The position numbers and the translations under genes are program-made. A DNA stretch of 64,000 bases, taken from the NCBI GenBank assembly GCA_947469885.1, contig CANIQT010000021.1, positions 1 through 64,000 of the forward strand, in the 5' to 3' direction. A model generated the notes under the pieces. It saw nothing but the letters and a program-made list of their open reading frames with translations, was not told the DNA's origin and ran no database searches. This stretch comes from Bacteroidota bacterium (GTDB lineage: Bacteria; Bacteroidota; Bacteroidia; 2-12-FULL-35-15). Shown here piece by piece: positions 1 to 6,714 of this stretch; position 1 is the stretch's first letter, and every line of letters begins with the position of its first letter.

Positions 1-102
1 AAAAAAACAATTGTTAAAATAAATACAGAAACAAATAATAATTAAACTAATTTTGCAAACAATTATCGTATCTAATTTAGATGTTAACTTCCACTGCTCA
101 AT

Positions 103-1902
103 TTACTCCGAAATGGGGTGCTCAATTACACCGAAATATCCACGTTCCACCAATATGCTTCCATCATCTCCTTGAGTAATAGCAAACATACATTCAGAAT
201 GTCTTAAATCGCCCGCTGGATAAGCTGTTCGCGGATAACTACCTGCATCAAATATTTCACTCCATTGCTGAGTACCGGAAGAATTGTATGCAGAAATGTA
301 TGTATCATTGTCCCAAACAAAATATTCATTATTACTTATGAAAGCTGCATCAATTGGACATCCAAACATACTACCAGCTTCGGTGGAGGTAGGCGCAGCA
401 TAATTAGTAGAAGCAGATTTAACAGTGGTAACAGCTGCAAACCCTCCGTCACTTGTTGGAGTAACCATTATTCTGGTATCTAAAGCATAAATTGGATTTG
501 AACTTGTAGCTACCGTTGAAGTAAAAGATGTTGAACCGTCACTTGGGTTTATTGCATATATAGTACCTAACGCGCCATTGTCATAACCGCAACTGCTGTA
601 TGTCATAGTGCAAGTTGGACAATCCTGAATAAAGGGAACTAAAATTACATCAGCCCCCGGCAGATACTCCAAATCCCAAATATCACCAGAAAATGTAAGA
701 GGATTTGTACCCCAAGTCACGTTATTTAAACTAGCATCTAAAAGCCACAATTCATCTGCATAATTAGAAACTGCTGCATATTTTCCGCTCGCTACCTGGC
801 AGATACCCCTTCCCCATCCTTGATTACTTGAAAGTACCCTTTTAGTAATAAGAACACCATTGGTGTCAACTCTTAATGCAAATGGTTGATATATACCTAC
901 ACTAAAACTATAGGTATTAGTGCAAATATAAAGGTCGTGAGGCGAATCGGTACTTTGGATAATATGAGAACCATCTGCTCCACCAATTTCACTTACTGCA
1001 TCAATACCAGAATTGGTGCTGAAATCAGCATCTCCATATAGATTTTCCCAAATAACATCACCCGTTGCAGCCCTTATTTTTGCAACATATGTGTGCCCAT
1101 TATCATAACGAAATGTATCAAGTGACCCTGCAGTACCTGAATAGGAATAAACAAGGTCTTGAGCAATGCCATAAAAATTATCATTTGGATGGGCACTTGT
1201 TGGATTATAATTTAGATAAGTACTAACCGAAGCAGAACCATTAAGTCGCTTCACCAATGACATAATTCCTCTATGTTCACCTACCACATAATAAAACACT
1301 TTATTTGTACTTTGTATAACTTCATCAATTTCGCCAACTGTAAGTGCTAATTGGTCGGGAGAACTGGTTAATGGATTTGAATTTGTCCATGTTGATATTG
1401 AAGGAACGTTTCCACTAACATCTCTTAATTCTATTGTCCCGACATACATTTCTCTGTTGTAAAGGTTAGTTAAACCATGGGCATCCCTTGTATCACAGCT
1501 TCCGTTATAACTTGATCCACTATAATTAGTCCGATAAGGAGCTGCAAAATAAGAGCCACTACCTTCGTTAAAAATTGCGGCTGCTGTAGCGATTTGTGAA
1601 GTTAGAACAGAATAGCCCCCATATCCTGCACAAACATATCCCGTTTGAACTCCCAAGGTATTGGTCCTTTTTTTTACACTGTATAGCCAGTCTTCTCCAC
1701 TGTATTGTTCAGTCGAAGAGTTAAATGCAGCACCATTAATATCATTCCACTGCCAATGCTTTTGCCATTCAACTAGGGGTGCCGTCTGTCCCCAACCATT
1801 TACTGTTAACATTCCTATCAGCAGCATTGCCAATAGCACTTTTTTTGTTGTAAAAGCGAACTCGATCATTCTGCTTTCAACTGTTGGAATAATTTTTTTC
1901 AT
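103..1902 (-). CDS. Secreted beta-propeller-like protein, function unknown
   Basis: This 599-residue protein has an N-terminal hydrophobic segment ending near residue 39 (signal peptide, LLIGMLTVNGWGQ). ATG codons at residues 12 and 25 are alternative starts that would give a more usual signal length. The body holds degenerate repeats of the type 'G..Y..A.....GDVIWENLYG' and 'YAINPSDGS', which resemble PQQ or Kelch-like propeller blades found in many secreted Bacteroidota proteins. Unlike the other large secreted proteins here, it has no YPNP sorting domain and stops after HPISE. It may therefore be periplasmic, or it may have lost its 3' end. The 102 bases beyond its stop show no coding remnant that I can recognise. 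I do not assign a function. Confidence 0.7.
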   Translation of the reverse strand: MKKIIPTVESRMIEFAFTTKKVLLAMLLIGMLTVNGWGQTAPLVEWQKHWQWNDINGAAFNSSTEQYSGEDWLYSVKKRTNTLGVQTGYVCAGYGGYSVLTSQIATAAAIFNEGSGSYFAAPYRTNYSGSSYNGSCDTRDAHGLTNLYNREMYVGTIELRDVSGNVPSISTWTNSNPLTSSPDQLALTVGEIDEVIQSTNKVFYYVVGEHRGIMSLVKRLNGSASVSTYLNYNPTSAHPNDNFYGIAQDLVYSYSGTAGSLDTFRYDNGHTYVAKIRAATGDVIWENLYGDADFSTNSGIDAVSEIGGADGSHIIQSTDSPHDLYICTNTYSFSVGIYQPFALRVDTNGVLITKRVLSSNQGWGRGICQVASGKYAAVSNYADELWLLDASLNNVTWGTNPLTFSGDIWDLEYLPGADVILVPFIQDCPTCTMTYSSCGYDNGALGTIYAINPSDGSTSFTSTVATSSNPIYALDTRIMVTPTSDGGFAAVTTVKSASTNYAAPTSTEAGSMFGCPIDAAFISNNEYFVWDNDTYISAYNSSGTQQWSEIFDAGSYPRTAYPAGDLRHSECMFAITQGDDGSILVERGYFGVIEHPISE

Positions 1903-1937
1903 GTTTAATTTGATTTAGGTTAGGTTTTAAAAAATTA

Positions 1938-1968
1938 AGATTTGTTGATTTAGTGAAATAGTGAATTA
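1938..1968. repeat. 31-bp direct repeat, copy A (downstream of 308-aa gene)
   Basis: The first 20 bases, AGATTTGTTGATTTAGTGAA, are identical to 3024-3043, and 28 of 31 bases match overall. The two copies are in the same orientation and bracket the 308-aa gene with its terminator. Confidence 0.75.
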
Positions 1969-1980
1969 TTGATATTGGAA

Positions 1981-2010
1981 CGCAGATGACGCAGATTGAG
2001 CGGATTTGAA
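1981..2010. repeat. Microrepeat of the CGCAGATGACGCAGATT type
   Basis: A short stretch with an internal period of about 9 (CGCAGATGA, CGCAGATTGA, GCGGATTTGA) lies next to the terminator. A related AT-richer version (CACAGATTACAAAGATTTAC) occurs at 34366-34394. Confidence 0.5.
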
Positions 2011-2020
2011 AGGATAAAAA

Positions 2021-2060
2021 AAATCCTTTCTGAAATATGTATTAAGAAAGGATTTTTTTT
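2021..2060. terminator. Bidirectional intrinsic terminator
   Basis: AAATCCTTTC at 2021-2030 pairs with GAAAGGATTT at 2046-2055, and a T run follows on both strands. It lies 23 bases past the stop of the 308-aa gene (minus strand). Confidence 0.8.
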
Positions 2061-2082
2061 TATTGAGTTATTTATAAATTAT

Positions 2083-3009
2083 TTAGACTGGTATCATAAT
2101 GAAATCGAGATGGAATGTTCCTCTGTAAACGGGATGGAAGAGGATGGTTTGTGTTACGTATCCGGTTGCGATGGCTACTGCGTAAAAGTCTTTGTTTTGA
2201 CAGATGAATTCGGCTAATCCGTAGGCATCCATGTAAATGAGTTTGGTGACTTCGCCTGTTACTGTGTCGCGGATTTCGATGTGTGCACGGTTGATTCCTG
2301 TTCCGTCTGCTTTTTTGATGGAGGCATCGACAATGTTGTGTCGAACGCCAACGGTTGTTTGGTGTGCTGTGGCAAGGAATGCCATTACGTCATCGTGGTT
2401 GGTTTCGCCAAATACGTCTATAACGAGTGCGTCCATTTGTTGGTAAGCGAAATCGGTATCGGCAATGTATTGGTTGATTTCGCGGTCGCCTGCGTATTCG
2501 GATTGGATTGCACCTGTAGGTGCTGGTAGTGTTTCGACCATTTTGGTGATGAGTATGTCTAATGCGGTGAAGTAGGCTGTGTTGACCCCATAGGTGTCGA
2601 GTGCTGTGGAGTTGGCGAAAAGAATGGTGCGGACGTTGTCCATTATTACGGGGATGTCTTCTGATGATTTACGGTCGTAATATGTTTTGGGTTTGTTAAG
2701 CGTGGCAGCGATTTCGAGGTCTTGATGTGCTGGTTCCTGAAAATAGACTGCACAGGCGCGTGCTTTGTTGCCGAGTTTGGCGGTTGCTTTGTCGCGTGCT
2801 GCGTTTTTGGCAGGTAGGATACCTGAGTTGTCGGCAATTTTTTTTGCTATTGCTTTGTCGAGCAGGACACGGATGGCGATGATTTCGTTGTTTTTTTTTT
2901 TTACATTATCGTTTGAATAGAATAATGTGTGGATTGGTTCGGCTTTAACGAAGTCTCTTCGTTGGTCGAACATTCCGATTTTTTCGTTTTGGATGTTTGA
3001 TAGTTCCAT
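2083..3009 (-). CDS. Array-associated 308-aa protein with C-terminal carboxypeptidase-regulatory-like domain
   Basis: I do not recognise the family. The protein has no signal peptide or membrane segment. Residues 1 to about 215 look mainly helical and rich in Ala, Asp and Lys. Residues about 225-308 look like a small beta-sandwich of the carboxypeptidase regulatory or SpaA type (VDASIKKADGTGI, then HIEIRDTVTGE, then 'DAYGLAEF'), a fold more often seen outside the cell. A run of 12 A residues in the coding strand (2891-2902, codons 36-40) makes the reading frame prone to slippage. The start is preceded by an A/T-rich leader without a visible TAnnTTTG promoter. A 21-bp tandem array begins 132 bases upstream, and near-identical 31-bp repeats flank the gene. 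Together with the 205-aa and 149-aa proteins it forms a class defined here by array association, not by clear homology. Confidence 0.7.
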   Translation of the reverse strand: MELSNIQNEKIGMFDQRRDFVKAEPIHTLFYSNDNVKKKNNEIIAIRVLLDKAIAKKIADNSGILPAKNAARDKATAKLGNKARACAVYFQEPAHQDLEIAATLNKPKTYYDRKSSEDIPVIMDNVRTILFANSTALDTYGVNTAYFTALDILITKMVETLPAPTGAIQSEYAGDREINQYIADTDFAYQQMDALVIDVFGETNHDDVMAFLATAHQTTVGVRHNIVDASIKKADGTGINRAHIEIRDTVTGEVTKLIYMDAYGLAEFICQNKDFYAVAIATGYVTQTILFHPVYRGTFHLDFIMIPV

Positions 3010-3023
3010 GGTTTAAGATTTAG

Positions 3024-3054
3024 AGATTTGTTGATTTAGTGAATTGCTGAATTA
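3024..3054. repeat. 31-bp direct repeat, copy B (upstream of 308-aa gene)
   Basis: This is the partner of 1938-1968, with 20 identical bases followed by three differences. It lies just 5' of the start codon of the 308-aa gene. Confidence 0.75.
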
Positions 3055-3140
3055 ATTTTTGTGTTTTGTTAGACGAATGGTTGTTTTTTATCGTTTAGTA
3101 TTAAAAATTAGCTACTAATGGGCTTTTTAAGTTTTTGATG

Positions 3141-3392
3141 TTTGAATCTTATATCCGATTGTTTGAGTTTTATATTGTGTTGTTTGAATCTTATATCTGA
3201 TTGTTTAAGTTTTATATTGTGTTGTTTGAATCTTATATCTGATTGTTTGATTGTTATATTGTGTTGTTTGAATCTTATATCTGATTGTTTGATTGTTATA
3301 TTGTATTGTTTGAATGTTATATGGTGTTGTTTGAGTTTAATGTGTTGTTGTTTGAACCTTATATTGTGTTGTTTGAATTTGATAGTGCTTTG
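3141..3392. repeat. Tandem array 1: twelve units of exactly 21 bp
   Basis: Twelve consecutive 21-bp units run with no insertion or deletion. On the plus strand each begins TTTGA or TTTAA, most carry TTATAT in the middle, and each ends in TTG. Columns 6-8 and 15-18 vary. Units 1, 3, 5 and 7 form one subtype (middle TCTTATATC) and alternate with units 2, 4, 6 and 8, which end GTGTTG or GTATTG, so there is also a 42-bp superperiod. Units 9-12 are more divergent. A reading frame stays open across the array because 21 is divisible by three, but the encoded Leu/Ile/Cys-rich heptads have no convincing start. The array lies between the start of the 308-aa gene and the terminator of a 33-aa ORF, both on the minus strand. 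Confidence 0.93.
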
Positions 3393-3411
3393 TTTTGGGT
3401 ATGGAAATAAA

Positions 3412-3448
3412 AAAAACCGTTTCGGGCGAAATGCTCAAAACGGTTTTT
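3412..3448 (-). terminator. Intrinsic terminator after the 33-aa ORF
   Basis: AAAAACCGTTT at 3412-3422 is an 11-bp perfect match to AAACGGTTTTT at 3438-3448, with A/T runs on both sides. It would end transcription coming from the 33-aa ORF on the minus strand before the array is reached. Confidence 0.75.
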
Positions 3449-3467
3449 AAATAAAATGAAAAATATG

Positions 3468-3569
3468 TTAAGGTTCTCCCCCCCCTACAATGATGCGGGT
3501 TTCGGAGGCTTTGTGTGCCTTTGCTGGTGTGCCTTTCGGGCGGAGGATATTTTGGTTTGTAAAAGTCAT
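3468..3569 (-). CDS. Small ORF, 33 aa, ending GGGEP
   Basis: An ATG at 3567-3569 opens 33 codons (begins MTFTNQNILRPKGTPAKAHK, ends RIIVGGGEP) with TAA at 3468-3470. It is basic in the middle and has no signal peptide. The GC-rich codons contrast with the surrounding AT-rich DNA, and a strong terminator follows 20 bases later. Both facts suggest a real short gene or a leader peptide, not chance. I do not recognise the product. It precedes array 1 and the 308-aa gene on the same strand. Confidence 0.5.
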   Translation of the reverse strand: MTFTNQNILRPKGTPAKAHKASETRIIVGGGEP

Positions 3570-3780
3570 TTATGTTTTATTAGTGATAATCTAAATTAAA
3601 TGATGGCGTAAATGTAATATTTTTTTCAATTCAAAATTAAATTTTGTTAAAAAAGTGTAAATATTTTTGGAGCAAGTAACTTTGTACAAAATTAACCTGC
3701 CTATTCGTTTGGTTTCCCTCCCAACTTCGCATGATATATTTCATTCATCTTATTTTAGTAGTTCGTTAAAACAATAGTTT

Positions 3781-3788
3781 TACATTTG
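3781..3788 (+). promoter_or_regulatory. Promoter -7 element TACATTTG
   Basis: This is an exact TAnnTTTG match 36 bases before the start of the arylsulfotransferase-like gene. A TTC at 3762-3764 is a weak -33 candidate. Confidence 0.55.
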
Positions 3789-3823
3789 TTGCGTAATAAT
3801 TAATTAACCTAAATCTAACATTT

Positions 3824-5524
3824 ATGATGATGAAAACAAAACACATTTTTTTAATTCTGGTATTTTGTACTATATCCTTTTTCACTGCCTCTGCTCAGCA
3901 GTGGGGTGATTACACCTTGTATAGTGGAATGAACAGCACCACCACCACTTTGCTGGATACCCTGAGTGCAACGTATCACACCTGGAATCATGGAACCAAA
4001 CAAACCGGGTATTCTACTTATTTGTTGCCGGGAGGAACATTGGTACGTACAGTAAAAGCAACTGGTGTTTCGTTTACGGGTGGTCCGATTTGCGGAGAGA
4101 TTCAAAAAGTGGATTATGCAGGAAATGTAACTTGGGACTATGTTTATTCCACCACTAATTATTGTACGCATCATGATTTGTTGCCTATGCCAAATGGCAA
4201 TGTGATGGTTATTGCTTATGAGCGCAAAACTGCTGCCGAAGTTACTGCTGCTGGTTGCACTTCGTTTGCTGCAGAAAGTTGGCCCGAAAAAATTGTAGAG
4301 ATAATGCCTACAGGAGCTACCACAGGAACTGTGGTTTGGGAATGGCATGCCTGGGACCACCTAATGCAAAGCACTTCTGCTTCATTGGCTAATTATCAAA
4401 GTTCAATTGTTAATCATCCTGAATTAATTAACGTGAACCTGATGACGCAAAAAGACTGGATGCACATGAATGGGCTGGATTATAATCCTATTTTGGACCA
4501 GGTTACTTTTACCTGTCACAATCTTTCGGAACAATTTATTATTGACCATAGCACTACTACTGCCGAAGCCGCTGGACACACTGGTGGTAATTCAGGAAAA
4601 GGTGGTGATTTGCTTTACCGTTGGGGAAAGCCAGGCAATTACGGAGCAGCAGGTACACAGATTTTAAATGTATGTCACGATGCGCATTGGATTCCAGAAG
4701 GTGTGCCTAATGCTGGCAACTTGGTAGCTTTTAATAACAATGGTGTACCTGCTTCCATGACTTCTTCTTATGTAGATTCTTATACTCCTCCTGTAAATGG
4801 TTATAATTATAATCTTACGTTGGGCTCGGCTTACACTCCTGGTACTTATTCTTCGCGCATTACTACCACCGGACATACCAGCAACATGGGCAATTCGCAA
4901 CAATTACCAAATGGTAATAAATTAATTTGTGTGGCACTTACGGGTTTGATATATGAAGTGAATCCTGCGAATACTACCATTTGGTCGTACACGGCATCAG
5001 GCTCCATTCCACAGGCTTTCCGTTACGATGCGTGTTATTTGAATAATCCTGCTCCAGCTATTCCGACTGTTACTGAAAATGCAGGAACTTTATCGTCAAC
5101 AAGTGCAACCACTTACCAATGGTACATGAACGGGCAACTGATTGCCGGTGCTACTTCGCAAACATACACTCCAACAAGTGATGGAATTTATTTAGTGAGA
5201 ATAACAGATGCAAACGGATGTGTGTATGAATATTCAACAGGATATCATTTTACAATGTCTTCTATAGGTATAACTGAAAATGCGCTTTCAAATAACATTA
5301 GCATTTACCCAAATCCATCAACAGGAATAGTTAGTTTTGATAACAGTTATTTATCAGGAAAAAATTATGATGTGAGTGTTTATGATATTGTTGGAAAATT
5401 AATTGTGAAAGAAAAAAACACTAATAAAATAAATTTATTGCAACAAATGAATGGTGTTTATTTTATTACCATTGCTGTTGAAAAAGGTGAAACTGTAACT
5501 AAAAAAGTATCTTTGCTTAAATAA
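3824..5524 (+). CDS. Arylsulfotransferase-like (ASST family) secreted protein with T9SS sorting domain
   Basis: The 566-residue protein has a signal peptide (FCTISFFTASAQQ, cleavage near residue 25). Residues about 40-420 resemble arylsulfotransferase (ASST) beta-propellers: 'HHDLLPMPNGNVMVIAYE', 'VVWEWHAWDHL', 'DWMHMNGLDYNP', and 'NVCHDAHWIPEG' with conserved His residues. ASST enzymes move sulfate between phenolic compounds, but many Bacteroidota members are untested. Residues about 425-480 look like an Ig-like segment (TTYQWYMNGQLI...YTPTSDGIY). Residues 491-566 are a type A T9SS C-terminal domain (SIYPNPSTG ... GVYFITI), predicting export across the outer membrane and surface attachment or release. 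Three consecutive ATG codons open the gene. It is the first of three same-strand T9SS cargo genes. Confidence 0.8.
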   Translation: MMMKTKHIFLILVFCTISFFTASAQQWGDYTLYSGMNSTTTTLLDTLSATYHTWNHGTKQTGYSTYLLPGGTLVRTVKATGVSFTGGPICGEIQKVDYAGNVTWDYVYSTTNYCTHHDLLPMPNGNVMVIAYERKTAAEVTAAGCTSFAAESWPEKIVEIMPTGATTGTVVWEWHAWDHLMQSTSASLANYQSSIVNHPELINVNLMTQKDWMHMNGLDYNPILDQVTFTCHNLSEQFIIDHSTTTAEAAGHTGGNSGKGGDLLYRWGKPGNYGAAGTQILNVCHDAHWIPEGVPNAGNLVAFNNNGVPASMTSSYVDSYTPPVNGYNYNLTLGSAYTPGTYSSRITTTGHTSNMGNSQQLPNGNKLICVALTGLIYEVNPANTTIWSYTASGSIPQAFRYDACYLNNPAPAIPTVTENAGTLSSTSATTYQWYMNGQLIAGATSQTYTPTSDGIYLVRITDANGCVYEYSTGYHFTMSSIGITENALSNNISIYPNPSTGIVSFDNSYLSGKNYDVSVYDIVGKLIVKEKNTNKINLLQQMNGVYFITIAVEKGETVTKKVSLLK

Positions 5525-5591
5525 TTAAATCAGCTAATAACGAATTTTAACTAATAACGAATCAATACTCAACTAATAAATAAATGTACTA

Positions 5592-5635
5592 ACACCTCAC
5601 CCCCTGCCCCTCTCCAAAGGAGAGGGGAGAGAGGA
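5592..5635. repeat. REP-like GC-rich palindrome
   Basis: CCCCTCTCC at 5607-5615 pairs with GGAGAGGGG at 5619-5627, with CTCACCCCC on the left. It lies between two T9SS cargo genes and is related to the palindromes at 6671, 15546, 21058 and 62748. Confidence 0.8.
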
Positions 5636-5649
5636 CTAAAAAAATAATT

Positions 5650-6651
5650 ATGAAAAAACTACTTACTCTTATTTTAATCTGTTCTATTAGCAACATTGCT
5701 TTTGCTAAAAAAATAAAATTTGCTGTGAACATGAGCGGCTATGTTAAAGACCCAACGGGGATTCACGTTGCCGGAGATTTTCAGGTGCTGGCTGGTTTTC
5801 CGTTAGACTGGGATTCGGGTGCAACCCTTATGATTCAGGATGCGGCTGACACTAATATTTATAGTGTGGTGGTGGATATTCCTGCCTTCAGAGCTTATGA
5901 GTTCCGTTACTTTAATGGCGATCAGGGCTACAATGCAGAGTTTGTGCCTGTGGTGTCGCGCGTGCTTTTTAATTTTGATGATAACCGCTGGATATATTTA
6001 GATTCATTAGCTAACGATACCACCTTTGTTGGAGTAATTCCATACGAAGGTACTGCTCCTGCTGGCAAGCGTTTGCTTCGCCATAGGGTGGATATGCAGT
6101 TGGAAACCGTAAATTCAACTGGGGCACATGTTGCAGGTGATTATCAATCGTGGACGGCTAATGCCACTCAACTTTATAGTTTTGATGGAATGGTTTACGA
6201 ATACATTGCTTATGTAGATACCAATACTGTAAATTATTCGTACCGATATTTGAATGGCAACACCGTTGGTGATTTAGAAAACATAACAGGCACCTGTGCT
6301 GATGGATTAGGCAACAGAACGGTGTCCGTTACTCACGATACCATGTTGGATGTAGTATGTTATTCTTGGTGCATGGATTGTGTTTCGGTTGGCATTGGAA
6401 CATTGGGAATTACGAATGATGAATTAGGAATTTATCCTAACCCGACTACTGATTATTCAATACTCCAATTTACTAACGCTGCTCTGCATAGCGTAAATAT
6501 TATGGATGCAGCCGGTCGAACGGTGAGGACTTATAAAAATGTTTCTTCTTCTTTAAAAATAGAAAAAGGAAATTTATCTCCAGGTATTTATTCTGTTAAT
6601 ATAATGGATACAAAAAATAATTTTACTACCAGCAAATTAATTATTGAGTAA
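5650..6651 (+). CDS. Secreted protein with two E-set-like modules and T9SS sorting domain
   Basis: The 333-residue protein has a signal peptide (LILICSISNIAFA). Two related modules, about 22-125 and 145-240, share the pattern 'F.V.M........GIHVAGDFQ...W......T.......YS....I......YEFRYFNG'. This resembles the immunoglobulin-like starch or glycogen-binding (CBM20/48-type E-set) fold seen in Bacteroidota glycan-related surface proteins. There is no catalytic domain. A linker (ITNDELG) leads to a sorting domain at about 259-333 (IYPNPTTD ... PGIYSVNI). A role in glycan binding is inference from fold similarity only. It sits between the ASST-like and CotH genes on the same strand and may share transcripts with them. 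Confidence 0.7.
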   Translation: MKKLLTLILICSISNIAFAKKIKFAVNMSGYVKDPTGIHVAGDFQVLAGFPLDWDSGATLMIQDAADTNIYSVVVDIPAFRAYEFRYFNGDQGYNAEFVPVVSRVLFNFDDNRWIYLDSLANDTTFVGVIPYEGTAPAGKRLLRHRVDMQLETVNSTGAHVAGDYQSWTANATQLYSFDGMVYEYIAYVDTNTVNYSYRYLNGNTVGDLENITGTCADGLGNRTVSVTHDTMLDVVCYSWCMDCVSVGIGTLGITNDELGIYPNPTTDYSILQFTNAALHSVNIMDAAGRTVRTYKNVSSSLKIEKGNLSPGIYSVNIMDTKNNFTTSKLIIE

Positions 6652-6670
6652 CAATCTTCACGAACCTTCA

Positions 6671-6695
6671 CCCCCTCCTTTTTTCAAGGAGGGGG
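6671..6695. repeat. REP-like GC-rich palindrome
   Basis: CCCCCTCCTT at 6671-6680 pairs with AAGGAGGGGG at 6686-6695, and GGGGGGTGG follows. It overlaps an apparent in-frame GTG at 6703, so that GTG is unlikely to be the start of the CotH gene. Confidence 0.8.
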
Positions 6696-6714
6696 CTGGG
6701 GGGTGGTCCTGCCA

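Noticed and set aside
103..1902. T9SS sorting domain in the beta-propeller-like protein
   Set aside because: No YPNP motif or terminal G-V/I-Y-F strand is present at the C-terminus in any frame near the stop.
3142..3450. Reading frame of 102 codons across array 1 with repeated Leu/Ile/Cys heptads
   Set aside because: Any 21-bp array free of stops stays open in that frame. No plausible start context was seen, and the frame runs on through a terminator hairpin.
6703..6714. Upstream GTG start for the CotH gene
   Set aside because: It lies in a REP-like palindrome, and the ATG at 6715 gives a complete signal peptide.
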